DNA of 64,000 bases from Codonopsis lanceolata (GCA_013146195.2 CM028377.1:177546465-177610464); one strand, 5' to 3'. Numbered from the stretch's first letter, positions 33,587-46,224 are shown. Program-made: numbers and translations. Notes: generated by a model from the letters alone, not told the origin.

Positions 33587-35046
33587 CTTGTGTTATAACC
33601 ACATTTTTGTGCTTAACTATTTTTAAAATTATAACTAACTTTAATAATATTAATATATCCATTAATAATTAGACTTTTCAAATGAGAATTTTTTAAGTGG
33701 AACAGATGGAGTATTTAAAAATGTTGTTTTCATAAACAGGGTTGCTTTAAGTGCATCATATTTTTTAAATACTTTAAATTGGAGTGTTTTAAAGTTATGT
33801 ACGTTTTTAAAACGTTGCGTTGAAACATTTTTTAAAAAAAAAATATTACATTTGTTACCAGTGTTTTGATCAAAACGTTCCACCAAACAAGGACTAAGAC
33901 GATCTTACGGATGACTGAGCCAAAAAAAACTCTCTGCCTAGTTCCGCCTAGGCGCCTCTCCGCCGTCATGAGTTTCTTAGTCGTCGCCTAATCAGTCAAG
34001 TCAATACCAACGTCAAACCCCGCTGACCTTAATTTATTTTTGTATATTTGATTTTGTGGCGTACGGTGACCGAAGAAGGAAGGAGGAAACTGGAGAAGGA
34101 ATAGGGAGTGGTAATGGTGAGAAAGAGAGGGAGGTAGAAAGAAAAGGTGTTTGATTTTGTGGATATTCGGTGGACTGGGATAGGGAATAGATAAAGGGTT
34201 AGATCTAGGAGGAAAGAGATTGGAAGATGAAAAAATTAGGAGGGTCGGTCTACCGGAGAGAGAGAGAAAGAGAAGAAAAATGGGTTGTCGGTCTACCAGA
34301 TAGAGAGAAGAAAAAAATATGATGAAGAATGAGGCTGTCTCGAGAATTTGAATTTAGAATGAGGAGGGGTTAGGGAGTATATGTTAGACTGTGGGTTGTA
34401 GAGGCAGTAGGTATGTGGAGTAATTTTATTTTATTTTTAGTTCTAAACCTGGCTGGTTTATTGCTTTGGGGTTGTTGGGAATTAGGATTAGTGGTAGGTT
34501 TGTATATTTTTGTTCATTTTACAAATATAGACAAGTGTTTAGTAAAATGACAAACATAAAAAAAAATGTAGTCAATGTGTTTGATCTTTGATGTAAATTA
34601 TAAAAAAAAAATTATAATTGTGCCCTAATTCTAGTCCCCTGGGCGCTAGTGTGTTACTTAACGGCCGCCTAATGATTTTTAGAACCTTGCTTGTGTTGTA
34701 ACCACATTTTTTATGCTTAACTATTTTTAAAATTATTACTAACTTTAATGACATTAATATATCCATTAATAATTAGATTTTTCAAATGAAGACTTTTTGA
34801 ATGGAACGGATGGAGTATTTAAAAACATTATTTTCATAAACAGGGTAGCTGTAAGTGCATCATATTTTTAATATACTCTAAATTTGAGTGTTTTAAAGCG
34901 ATGTACAATTTTAAAACATTGTGTTTAAAACGTTGTATTGAAATATTTTAAAATAGAAAACACTGCATTTATTACCAGTGTTTTGATCAAAACGCTCCAC
35001 CAAACAAGCACTAAGACGATCTTACGGATGACGGAGCCAAAACTCT
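33587..35046. repeat. ~350-bp direct repeats around a 750-bp segment
   Basis: 33587-33935 and 34689-35046 match from CTTGTGTT.TAACCACATTTTT to GATCTTACGGATGAC.GAGCC. The segment between them (33936-34688) starts with CGCCTAGGCGCC-rich sequence and ends GGGCGCTAGTG...GGCCGCCTAAT. The repeats do not have TG/CA ends, so an LTR pair is not supported. No coding frame. Confidence 0.75.
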
Positions 35047-35150
35047 TTCACAGCTTACCTCATTAACATAGGGTAAAGAAGACTCGTCTTACAAAAAATG
35101 ACCGTAAGACTGTCCTACCTATTATTTTTTTTGCCAAAATAATAATGCTA

Positions 35151-35768
35151 GGGTAAAATCTCAAAATTATTGTTTTGCTTTCATTTTTCGTCTATCCCAA
35201 AATAATTATCTTATTTGAATTTATTTATTTTAAACGACATTTTTACTACTTTATTCTTACTTTTTAGGTTAATATGACTTTTGGTACCCTAACTTTACTT
35301 GTTTTTTGCTTTTGGTACCATTTGTGCTGACTTCATCAAATTTCATCATAAAATTTTTTCAATTGTTATCAAATTACATACCTTCTGTCAAATTTATGTC
35401 AAAATCTAACGGCTAAATGTATGTAATTTGATAACAATTGAAAATGTTAAGTATGTAACATGATAACAATTGGACGTTAACAACACGTTAGCTGTTAGCT
35501 TTTGACGAAAGTAGGTAATGTGATGACAATTGAAAATGTCTACGATGAAATTTGATGAAGTGAGTAAAAAATATACCAAATGTAAAATGCAAATAAAGTT
35601 AGGGTACCAAAAGTAATATTAACTCTTACTTTTTTATCATACTTTAATTATGAGTCATATACGTTTAGAGGAAATTATATATCAACCAAATATTAATAAT
35701 AAAGTCAATTATTATTTTTAATTCATGTATCGGGTCAAAATAAAGTAATAAGTTTGGGACGTACGTAG
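35151..35768. mobile_element. Stowaway-type MITE, copy 3, interrupted
   Basis: Inverted relative to copies 1 and 2. Blocks such as CATACTTTAATTATG, AATAATAAAGTCAATTATT and the right end GGGACGTACGTAG with TA match them. A second MITE (35266-35623) is inserted within it. Confidence 0.75.
35266..35623. mobile_element. TIR MITE nested in Stowaway copy 3
   Basis: ~75-bp inverted ends start GTTAATAT.ACTTTTGGTACC. A direct repeat TCTTACTTTTT (35255-35265 and 35624-35634) flanks it. The 9-11-bp duplication suggests a Mutator-type origin. Confidence 0.8.
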
Positions 35769-36335
35769 TACTAAAAATAAAAAATATATATATAATATAA
35801 AAAATTATAAACTTTAGCTTACGTAAAAATTGGTGATTAGTGAGTGTAGAGAATTATTCATGTTGTGGAGGAGTTGTCGTTTCGTTATTTTTTGATTTCC
35901 AAGTTTTTTTGTTATTTCATGTTTACCAAATTGGTGATTTTTTTGTTATTTCATGTTTAAGAAAATAATTATACCATTTGAGCCTTACATTTTCTTATTA
36001 ATGATGATGTCACATGCACATAAGTTTTAAGAAAATTAGTACATTTTATACTAATAATTAAATTTTCATCCTCCGACGGTGTAAATCTAAAAAGGCCGTT
36101 TATATAAAAAAAAAATTTAAACCACCAATGAATAAATTTATTTACTCTTATACCAATATTAAAAATCAAGTTTGATATAATATACTAATATTGATATTGG
36201 CATAGTATGTAACTTAATGCTTGTGATCGATTCCATAGTCATTTGATTATTTCCATTGCCAAGGATCCCTCATGTGGGTCGAGTCAGTGGTCACTATGCC
36301 CGTGGCTTTGGATACCTCTCTTGTCTTTTTGATAA

Positions 36336-36768
36336 GGTTTAAATCTCAATTTGGTTACCCTACTTTCGACCAAAATTTATTAAGCTCACTTTATTTATTT
36401 TTTTTCCCAATTTAATCACTCTACTTTCACATAATTAGCACGTTCATCACTCCATCCATATATTTGGATGGAAAGTTTAATTTTGTTAGGAAAATAAAAA
36501 AAAAATACTCTTACTAAATTTGAGGGTATCCTTCTCCTCTCAAACATAATTTCTTATTTGTGTGACTTGAATTAGTCAACACACCTTTTAAAGGTAAGGG
36601 GCATTATTGTATTTTCAAAAAATTTCATCCAACTTAACTAACGGAAATGACTCTGGTGACCTTATTGACTTTTGGATCCAAGTACAGTGATTAAATTAAG
36701 GAAAAAAAAGTAGAGTGAGCTTAATGAATTTTGGCTGAAAGTAAGGTGACCAAATTGAGATTTAAACC
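36336..36768. mobile_element. MULE-type MITE, 433 bp
   Basis: Inverted ends of ~95 bp begin GGTTTAAATCTCAATTTGGT. A perfect 9-bp target duplication TTTTGATAA lies at 36327-36335 and 36769-36777. It encodes no transposase. Confidence 0.9.
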
Positions 36769-36789
36769 TTTTGATAATATTGACTCATT

Positions 36790-39700
36790 AAAGTAAACTA
36801 TTAAGAAATAACAACAAATTTATTATAAAAGTGTATTAGAGAGAGAGAGAGAGAGTTTAGTGAGCTAAAAGGGGTGGTGAACAAACAACCCCATAACATC
36901 ATATATATAGGAAGAGCAATGGACCTTTGTGCCAATTTGTTAAGGAACTCATACTCCTATCTTGCAGGCTACCCTCCTATACCACATAGCTATTGTTTAC
37001 TTTTCACTTTCACATTTTACATGCATTCATAACACTCCCCCTTGAACATAGCATTACAGTTATAATAAGTGTGTCTCGTTAAAAAAAACCTTTAAGCCGA
37101 AAAACCTAGTAGGAAAAAAAAATCGGACATAAGGAAAAGAGTACACAATTTAAATCTGAATCATGTGCATAGGCTGTCTCGTTAAAAACATTTTCATGGA
37201 AAACCCAAGTGAGATAAAACCATGATAAAGGGAAAAGAGTACAACCATATACTCCTCAGTCTGATAAGGGTTAAGAGAAATCATCTTTGTAAATCTCGTA
37301 GATGTCGCATTCCAATATTGTGAACATGTTTTCTGAAGGTTGTAGTGGGAAGTGTCTTCATGAATAAATCTGCAGCATTATCACTTGATCGAACATATTG
37401 GATGCTGACCTCTTTCTTTCTTTTCAAGTTCTTGAGTGTATAAAAAGAGTTTGGGGGATATGTTTGGACTGTCCCTTTGATGTATTCTTTACTTTGGGTT
37501 ACATGTCTTCAAATAATACCGGTCTGCCTGTTAACATGTAGTCCATCGGCATTTTGAATATGTTGAGTCAAAGATCGAAGCCTACACATTCTCGACTAGC
37601 TTGAAAAGCGATCATCTCAAAGATGATTTCACGATGTAGCAACTAAAGTTTGCTTTTGAGAACGCCATGAAATTGCAATACCACCCATCATGAAGACATA
37701 ACCGGCCAGTGATCCGCCTATGAGGATCGCATAAATAACCCGCATTCTGTGAAACCAACTATTTCATCCTTTGATTTTTAGATAAAATAATCTCAAATCG
37801 ATCGTTCAGGAAAATAACGAATATGCATGATCTCGGCCCAAGTTGTCTCAGTGACGTGAGATGAACTATATATTGTCAATAGATTTGTAGCAAATGATAT
37901 ATCCGTCTAGTAATTTGCAAGATACATAATTATGGCCCAATAGCACTTAAGTATGGTACTTCAGGTCGTTGTCTCTTCATTCCCACAAGGATGGAATTGA
38001 TCTTTTTCGACATTTAGCGATCGTTAACCAAGCTGGCTAGAGAGAATTTGTCTTGTCCATATTGAAGTGCTTCAGGACCCTTTTCTGTATAATTTTATTG
38101 ATGTACAAATATTCCACTATGCAAGTGCTCTATTTGTAAACCAAGACAGTATTTGGTCTATCCAAGATCTTTCATTTCAAATTCTCTCTTTAGGTATTTA
38201 ACTGCTTCTTGAATTTCCTTGGGAGTTCTAATGATATTCAGATCATCTACATAGACAGCAACAATTGCAAATCCAACTGTTGATTTTTTGATAAATACAC
38301 ACATACATAATTGATCACTCACATATCCATCTTTTAACAAATGCTCACTTAAGCAATTATACCACATACGTCCAGATTGCTTTAATTCATACAGTGATCG
38401 TTGTAGTTTAATTGCACACAATTCTTTGGGCTTTGAGCTCAATATTTGAGGCACCTTGATTCCATCAGGAATTTTCATATATATATATCAGTATCCAATG
38501 ATCCATATAAATAGGCTGTTATAACATCCATGAGATGCATCTCTAGGTTTCGCGAAACTGATAAACTGATTAGATATTTGAACATAATAGCATCCATAAC
38601 AAGAGAATACGTTTCTTCATAATCAATCTCAGGTCTTTGGAAAAAACCTTGTGCAACAAGGCGAGCTTTGTATCTCACAATCTCATTTTTCTCATTTCGC
38701 TTTCGAATAAAAACTCATTTGTACCCAACAGATTTCACAGCTTCAAGTGTGACAACGATAAGCTCAAATACCTTTCATTTTTTAAACGAATCTAATTCAG
38801 CCTTCATGGCATCTTTCCATTTTACCCAGTCATGTCTCTTTTGACATTCAGATACTGATGTTGGTTCGGGATCATCAGTCCCGTCATTAATTTCTTGTGA
38901 TACCGAATAATAGAATACATCATCGATATTCTCCATTTCATCTCGGTTCCATATTTTTTCATTACACATGTAATTAATGGAAATCTCATGGTTTTCGTTG
39001 CCTGCAGGGCTCTTTGGACTTGTATGATCATATGATTCTTTTGGAACACGATCACTTGATTGGGGTTTTACAATCATCTTCTTTTTCTGAGGATTTTTAT
39101 CCTTTGAACCAATGGGTCTTCCACGCTTCAAGTGTGTCTTAGATTCATTTGTCATATTCTCATTTGGTAGCCCTTTTTGGAATTTCAGTTCAAGCAGGAT
39201 CATTAACAGCAGCTATATGTGACTTTGCTACTCTCTTTGTATCTATAAATACATCTGGCAATTGATTTGCTATATTCTGTAAGTGTACGATCTTTCGGAC
39301 TTCCAATTCATGTTGCTTTATGGGAGGATCAAGGTGCAGCAATGATGATGTGCACCATTCAATATTCTTTCCCACTTGTCATTCTTCTTCTCCTAAAGGT
39401 GGGAACTTTTCTTCATTAAAATGACAATCAGCAAAACGTGCCGTAAAGATGTCACTTGTCTTTGGTTCAAGATACTTGATTATCGAAAAGGATTCATACC
39501 CAACGTATATTCCCAATCTTTGTTGTGGTCCCATCTTTGTGCATTGTGGTGGAGCAATGGGTACATATACCGCACAACCAAAAATTCTTAGATGAGATAG
39601 ATTTGGTTCTTGACCGAATGCTAGCTGAAATGGGGAGTATTTATGATATGCACTTGGTCTAAGGCGAATTAGTACAGCGACATGCAAAACAACATGACCC

Positions 39701-40615
39701 CATACAGAAGTAGGGATCTTTGTTCTCATTATCAATGGTCTGGCGATGAGTTGAATATGTTTGATAAATGATTCAGCCAAACCGTTTTGTGTATGAACAT
39801 GAGCTACTGGATGTTCAACATCGATTCCTATTGCCATACAATAATCATTGAATGCTTGAGATGTAAATTCACCAGCATTATCAAGTCTAACCTTCTTAAT
39901 CATGTAATCTGGGAATTGTACTCTCAATTTGATTATTTGTGCAAGGAATTTGGCAAATGTCGTATTACGAGTTGATAATAGGCATACGTGTGATCATTTG
40001 CTAGAAGCATCGATTAATACCATAAAGTAATGGAATGGTCCACTTTTTGGATGGATAGGTCCACATATATCACCATGGATCCGTTCCAAAAAGGTTGGTG
40101 ATTCATTTCCAACTTTGGTTGGTGATGGTCTAACTATCAATTTTCCTTGAGAACAAGAATCACAAGAGAGTTCATTGGGTTGAAAAATCTTCTGGTTTTT
40201 CAATGGATGTCCACTAGAATTCGTAATAATTCTCCGCATCATTATTGAGCTGAGGTGTCCCAACCGTTCATGCCAGGCTTTGAAGGTTTCCATAAACTTC
40301 GGGGTTACGGTAATATATGATTCAAATACTCTTATATTTGTATAATACAATCCGGATGATAGGGCAGACAACTTTTCCAATACACACTTACTTTTGGAAG
40401 TGTTTGAAGTAATGTAAAGATATTCACTACTCTCTTTGTTCATGGTTTCAATATGATATCTATTCAGACGAATGTCTTTGAAACTTAACAAGTTTCTTTG
40501 AGATTTATGAGAGAATATTGCATTACTTACTATGAATTTTGTGCCTCCATTCATCAGAAAAATTGCTTTTCCAGATCCCTTAATTATTTTTGCACTACCA
40601 GATATAGTCCGCCCG
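36790..40615 (-). mobile_element. 5'-truncated Ty1/copia element
   Basis: The 3' LTR begins at 37034 on the minus strand (TGTTATGAATG), directly after the polypurine tract CAAGGGGGAG (37045-37035). It has a CCTATATATATGATG TATA region near 36905 and a (GA)n run near 36838; its outer end is uncertain. Pol continues to the right up to 40615, where unrelated LINE sequence starts. No 5' LTR, PBS or gag was found. Confidence 0.8.
37560..40615 (-). pseudogene. Ty1/copia pol (integrase, RT, RNase H), broken
   Basis: Minus-strand domains in copia order: the protease end with GTKFIVSNA, the GAG-pre-integrase motif WHERLGHLSS with CDSCSQGK, the integrase core with HGDICGPI and RLDNAGEF, then WGHVVLHVAV and FGCAVYVPI. 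RT has RYKARLVAQGF, LYELKQSGRMWY and the catalytic AVYVDDLNII. An RNase H piece with AGYL.DPH and ECVWL is at ~37760-37560. Stops and shifts divide it into at least five frames. Confidence 0.88.
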
Positions 40616-40734
40616 GCTGTGGGTTAGGCTGGTTGTCCTCCTCATTGTTTGCAATATTTTTATTTGAATAAATTTGTGCAGGGTGCCGTCCCTGTTTCTT
40701 TTTTTTTTTTTTAAAACTCCCTATTGACGAAGCT

Positions 40735-41305
40735 CTTTACAGAAAAGGCATATCCTTGGCTTCCAAATGCTATTGCTGTGATGAAGGTCATGGGGAATCT
40801 TTCATGCATGTCTTCTTGCTTAGTAAAACTACCTCTGTGATTTGGTTGTTTCTGCACACTCTCTTTGAGGTTCCAGTTCAGCCCGGCACTATTCAGCAAA
40901 AGTGCTTCTCTTGGTGGATGCACCGTAAATCGCTTCCTTTTACTTTACCTCCTTCGATTACCCTGTGGCATATTTGGAAATTTCGAAACAAGGCAGTTTT
41001 TGATAATATCAGGTTGCCCAAAGATGTGGTTATTAAGAACATCATGGCTGACATCAAGCAATTTCTCTCAGCGGCCAACTATTATTTTTTTTGATTCTTT
41101 GCGTCATGCTAGAATATTGCATGGGTATAAGAAGAAAGTTTCAGTCCAGCAAGTTGCTTGGAGTAACCCTCCCTATGGTCGTGTACTCGTGTTAAACTCA
41201 ACTCTGATGGAGCCAGTCGTGGAAATCCAGGCCTTAGTGGAGGTGGTGGCATAGTCCGCGACTCCGATGGTCGTTGCATCTTTGCCTACTCGCAATTCTA
41301 TGACG
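40735..41305 (+). pseudogene. LINE (non-LTR) 3' end: zinc-binding RVT tail and RNase H
   Basis: The frame at 40756-41094 has CYCCDEGHGESFMHVFLLS, the zf-RVT pattern at the end of plant L1 reverse transcriptases, then WHIWKFRNKAVF. Further on, over a frame change, NSDGASRGNPG and GGGIVRDSDG mark the plant LINE-type RNase H domain. It ends without the rest of the domain. It directly abuts the copia remnant on the opposite strand. Confidence 0.82.
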
Positions 41306-41309
41306 TGTG

Positions 41310-41850
41310 TGTGAGGTTCCCGGGATGTGCTCCAGCGCCTCGCGCGGATAGGGGTGCGGCGTGCGTGCGGATGCGGGACACTTGCTCTCGTTCCACCCTC
41401 CCTTGTTTAGGGGAAGACGAAATCCAAAGTGCGAGAGGAGTGCTGTCTATATTAGCACGTTGGAATGTGCCTCGGTTGCCTTTGAGTGAATTTTGTATCC
41501 AATATGGGAACTTATGGTTTTCCATGTCAAGTTATCCCTTATTTCGTGGATAACAGGATATGGGAATACATTACTCTTCCATTCCCATTCTCCCCTTTAT
41601 CTTTCGGGGGAAAATAGAAGTGTGAAAAGAATATTGACGTCCCACTATGAATTTTATGAAAATAGCCTTATGGCCTATTTTGGATCACTATGAGTGCTTT
41701 GGGTTTTCTCACGTCAAGTTATCCATTATTTCGGGGATACCAAGACATAGGAATACATCACCTTTCCATTCTCATTCTCCCTTGTTTAGGAGAGAGAGCA
41801 TGAAAGTGCAAAGAAAGATGTTGCGAGGCCCAGCTGGATCCAAAATGTTT
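41310..41850. repeat. ~189-bp imperfect tandem repeat
   Basis: TCAAGTTATCCCTTATTTCG (41527) and TCAAGTTATCCATTATTTCG (41716) start related units that also share CATTCTCATTCTCCC-type ends. A GC-rich stretch precedes them at 41310-41400. No coding signal. Confidence 0.6.
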
Positions 41851-41852
41851 TA

Positions 41853-42371
41853 GAGTCGCCACCTTTATTTTAAGGCAAAAATAAAGGAAAACGAGAAAAA
41901 ACCGAGAGATTTTTAAAGCGGGTTCGGAGGCTAAGTTCGAGTTGGGAAGGTGCTAGGCACCCAACTCGCCCTTCGATCTCGAAACGTTTTTGGTGAAGTA
42001 TGCTTATTGTCACATTTACTAGCAAATAAATAAGGTCTTATTTTGACAAGGGAAAATTAAGCAGATACATTCGTGGCCACATTATTTGGACTCGCTTGAC
42101 AGCCTCTTTCCAATAATTACAGACACATTTAAAAATATTTGGTCATTATAACGGCTCTTTTTAGTATTATTTCCTAACAAAATCCGGGCAGCATAACTGC
42201 TTATATTTTGATATTGAACCGGATCGGAAATAATACATTTACAAATAAAGACTTTATTGAATAAATAAAGTAAATAAATACAAATTTATCTAAGAATATT
42301 TTGCCATAATAACGGCTACATTTAGTACTATTTCTAATAAAATCCAGGGCAGCACAAGCTGCTTATATTTC
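41853..42371 (-). mobile_element. Tat/Ogre-like LTR remnant with ~161-bp tandem repeat
   Basis: Starts next to a minus-strand TGGCGACTC PBS-like motif and carries GGCTAAGTTCGAGTTGGGA and TAGGCACCCAACTCGCCC, matching the LTR at 6531. ATAACGGCT...GGGCAGCA..GCTTATATTT occurs at ~42149 and again at ~42309. The second unit runs into the assembly gap. Confidence 0.6.
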
Positions 42372-42471
42372 NNNNNNNNNNNNNNNNNNNNNNNNNNNNN
42401 NNNNNNNNNNNNNNNNNNNNNNNNNNNNNNNNNNNNNNNNNNNNNNNNNNNNNNNNNNNNNNNNNNNNNNN
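42372..42471. other. Assembly gap (100 N)
   Basis: Exactly 100 N, a conventional placeholder of unknown true size. Any translated frame across it is meaningless. Confidence 1.
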
Positions 42472-44297
42472 ACCGTCTACGATAACAACTCATCTGTTGA
42501 CCACGAACCCATCTCTTACGTTTTTACCCCAAGCACCTTTACAGATCTCATCCTTCTTGTTCACGAGAAAATGAAAGTTTTGAAGACTCTATTTCTTGAA
42601 CGATTTTGGTGAATCTCCTTCAACCAACTCGGAAATTCTTAAGGGAAGAATCACGAAAAGTGATCTTCCTCCATTGTTATTGACAAGAAGATCATCCCAT
42701 TTCTCAAATCATTGGTGATCTCAATACGGGGTTAATGCACGAGAAATAAGGTTCGAGAAGAAACTTTGTTTGCCTATGCATTTGTATCGGAACTTCGAAC
42801 CAAAGAAGATTGATGAAGCCATTGAAGATCATAAGCTGGATTGAAGCTATGCAAGAAAGAGCTGAATCGGTTTGAAAGATATAAGGTGTGGAGCTTAGTT
42901 CAAAGACCGGCGATCATCCGATCATCGGCACCAAGTGGGTATTCGGAAATAAAAGAGATGAAGATGGAAATGTCACCGAGAAAGCTAGATTGGTTGCTGG
43001 GGCTACCGGCGGGGAAGAAGAATTGACTTTGATGAAACTTTTGCTCTGTTGCTAGACTAGAAGCAATCGGAATCTTTCTAACTTATGCCTCGTTCATGGA
43101 CTTCAAAGTGTATCGGATGGATGTTAAGAGTGCCTTTAGAATGGTGATCTTCAAGAAAATGTATACGTGGAACAACCTCGGATTTGTCATCTCGGACAAA
43201 GCGGACCACGTCTAGGCTCAGAAAGCTCTCTACACTGAAGCAAGCTCCACAGAGCTTGGTATGAAACTCTATCAAGTTCTTAATTGAACAAGGATTCGTG
43301 AGAGGAAGAATCGACACTACTTTATTCATCCTCAAACCGAAGGCCATTCTCTTGCAAGTGCGAATCTATGTGGGCGACATCATCTTTGGATCAACTAACC
43401 AAAGCTTTGTGCAAAAGATTCGAAGGCGATGCAAAGCAAGTTCGAGATGAGCATGATGGGTGAACTTACCTATTTTCTAGAGGCTGCGAGATACAACGAG
43501 ACTTGAGGCGGAATCTTCATCGGCCAAACCAAATATCTGAAAGGAACTAATCGAAGTTTGGTCTTGATTCAGCGAAATTTGAAACTCGATGTCTCTGCGG
43601 CCGACTGCCATCTTGACAAAGATGAAAAGGAAAGCAAGAGAACATGACCAAGTATCGAGGAATCATAGGTTCACTTCTTTACCTTTACTGCTAGTAGACT
43701 GACATTATGTTTGCTGTTTGTGCTTGTGCTAGATTTCAGGCAGATCCAAAGGAGTCACATTTGCTTGTGCCAAACGTATCATCGATATGTTTCAAAAACA
43801 ACAAATCTAGGCATCTGGTATTCAAAATCCAACAACTTCAATCTAGTTGGATATTGATGCGCATTATGCACTGCAGTGAGCGTATAAAGCACCAAGTGAC
43901 TACAATTTCAAGACTGACAACAGGACGATCTGCACTGCCTCATGGTCTTGCAAGAAACAAGGATCAAGGAAACTCAACCACGTATGTAGAATGTTGCAAG
44001 TAGCAAGGTTCTCAATCAAGCATGGATGAAGCAACAACTAGTGGACTACAACATCAAGACCGAAAATCGCCTAAATTGTGTGACAACACACGCCTATCTC
44101 GCCTAAAAATCCAGGATGCATTCAAAGACAAAGCAATATTGATGTTCATATCACTTCTCAAAGATCATGTGGAAAGGTAACATCGGCCTCGAATATGTTC
44201 CAATCGAGCATCAATTGCGTATTCTCACAAAACCACCGATGCCACTGTGTTTGCTTATTTAAGGAGAAATCTTGGTATGATTGATCCTAATGCTTAA
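42472..44297 (+). pseudogene. Sirevirus-like Ty1/copia RT-RNase H remnant
   Basis: Across many frame changes on the plus strand one can read WIEAMQEELNRFERYKVW-like sequence (~42835), GTKWVFGNKRDEDGNV, EMSMMGELTYF (~43445), QTKYLKEL-like, MTKYRGIIGSLLYL (~43650), DIMFAVCACARFQADPKESH and the C-terminal LRRNLGMIDPNA followed by TAA (44295-44297). These spellings are typical of the Sirevirus (SIRE/Maximus) branch, but the clade call is from memory. The part encoding gag and integrase is missing at or beyond the gap. Confidence 0.75.
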
Positions 44298-44559
44298 TTT
44301 TAATATTTTGTTAAATGTCTCTTTCATACCGGTAGACCCAAGATTTGTCTAATCTAAGACGTAAGTTCTCCTTTACCTGAAGAACTAAAGGTTAGTACTC
44401 TTACTTAGTCTATTTTTGCTAAAGAGGTTTCTAAAGCAATAAAGGGGGTCAAGGAAAAAATTTTGGTACTTAAGAAAATATCTTAAGTTCCCGCTCTTTC
44501 AAAACTGATATTTTCTCACCTTTAAATAGTCCTTGAACCGTCATTTGGAAACTTTACGA

Positions 44560-44656
44560 AACCCTTTTGAACATAAATACTTCTCTCTCTCTCCCTGAGT
44601 AACTACTTTCTGCAAATTCAAGTTCTTCTTCTTGTTTCTTCTTCTCATCTTCAACA
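44560..44656 (+). promoter_or_regulatory. Putative internal promoter and leader of the env-like ORF
   Basis: About 260 bp after the pol stop, CATAAATAC (~44572) is followed by CTCTCTCTCTC and a C/T-rich stretch up to AACAATG at 44657. This is the layout of a plant core promoter plus Y-patch and 5' leader, unexpected in the middle of a retroelement. Confidence 0.5.
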
Positions 44657-46224
44657 ATGGTACGCTTCTCTCTACTCTACTCGTAATTTTCTTTGAACTG
44701 TCTCAGATTTCGGTATCAACTTAAAAAATCCTTTTGGAATTCAAACGGTCATTTTCGAGTTTATACAAAGGATTCGCCATTGTTTTTTCTAAACTTGAAT
44801 ACTAATGCTTTTTGTTTACTCATTGTTCATTCTTATGAAAACTTCTGTTATGCATTTCTCGAGTGTGATTTCTCTAAACATTCTATGGTTTCAAGTTTTT
44901 GCTTCGAAAATTTCAAATTATTTTAGAAAACTTTGAAATTCCTACCTGTTTAGATGTCTAGATGAAAAGCCCTAATTTTTATTTTGTTTTTCTTTCAGGC
45001 AAGAACTTCAAAATCAAAGCGCGACAGTGGGAAGGCTTTTGACCCTGAAAATGTCATTCCTCCAAATTCAAATATCAACATTCCAGGATACCCCATCTAT
45101 CCCGCCTCTCATGACGTTATTGTCGCTTTGGACCCGAAGCTATACATTCCGGGCATGTGCATTGACCTTCACCAATCAACTCCATAGCCGGCTGGCGTCA
45201 AGCATGCGAGGATATGGACGCCTCCGGGATTCTATCCCTCTCTCGCCTCAACGACAAAACTACAGATCTTCCCCTCGGCGTAAGAATTTTATCAAAGAAT
45301 GGGCTTCGGGAGAACTGCATCGCTTCTACGTGGGTGGATTCGAGGTCGCCCCATCTCATCACCGCTAAATCTATTTCCACCATCATCGGCGTGCATTACG
45401 GAGCAGCTCTTTTCAGCAACCATGGCCGAGGCTTTACATGCCCGGGAATCCATGAGGGGAGCGACACTCTCCTAAAGAGCCAAAGGAAGATGCTTCCAGA
45501 AATTTGTTCCCTCTTGACGTTTATTGCACCCAGCCACCTTTTAGACAAGGGCTCCTATTCAAGAGTGGAGCACCTCGACATGTTTATCGGCCAAAAAATC
45601 AACCGACCAAAGGCTGTATTTCTACAGATCTTTGTATTTCTGACTACGTCTCAACCCAGGGGCTCATCATTTTCGACGAGCTAAAGCACGGGGTGGAGAA
45701 AGCTAAGAACAACCCCACTGCAAACGCCCGTCGTGAGTGATCAGCGCCCTTTTCGAGGATGATGCTAACATCAACTCTTCTTTGAAAGAAGATGAGTTGC
45801 ATACGATGGCCAAGGACAAGCAACTCACCAAGCCCCTCGTTTTCGTTTTTAAATACCGAATACGAGAACAAGCGCGGATGCGAAAAAGTCTTGCCGGTCT
45901 CTCTTGACAAAGTGGCCAAGCCTACACCTATCTTGGTCACCCGCTTCAATATGGAAGCAAATGTAGCGGCAAGCAGGACCTTCAAAAAGGCCTCTGCAAA
46001 ATTTGACGATCAAGTGGCCACGGACCTCCATCTAAAGGCCAAAGGTGGCCGATGAGGCGTAGCCGCCGCTAAGATCCAAAATAGCAGCCGAGGCAAAGCC
46101 AAGAAGACAAGGCCGAAAGTGGCACCTCCAGCTCGAAGAGGAGCAAAGCCAAATGGATCGAAGGGAGATGAAGGAAGGCCAGAAGAAGAAGGCACCAGGC
46201 CAATCCAGCCATTCCTCTCCTCCA
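44657..46224 (+). pseudogene. Env-like ORF of the copia element, 5' part
   Basis: Likely start ATG at 44657-44659, immediately followed by a donor GT. A 339-bp intron (44660-44998) ends TTTTCTTTCAG, and exon 2 begins GCAAGAACTTC, encoding ARTSKSKRDSGKAF. Frame changes follow near 45180 and 45740. The segment 45214-45684 (IASTWVDSRSP, GVHYGAALFSN, SRVEHLDMFIGQKI) resembles the 'putative plant transposon protein' domain found in env-like ORFs of plant retroelements. Role unknown. The coding sequence is interrupted at 46224 by a solo LTR and resumes at 49913. Confidence 0.65.

Noticed and set aside
33587..35046. Direct repeats as an LTR pair
   Set aside because: The ends are not TG/CA, and no PBS, PPT or flanking duplication is visible.
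42290..42493. Frame containing a long run of unknown residues
   Set aside because: It is an artefact of translating the 100-N gap.
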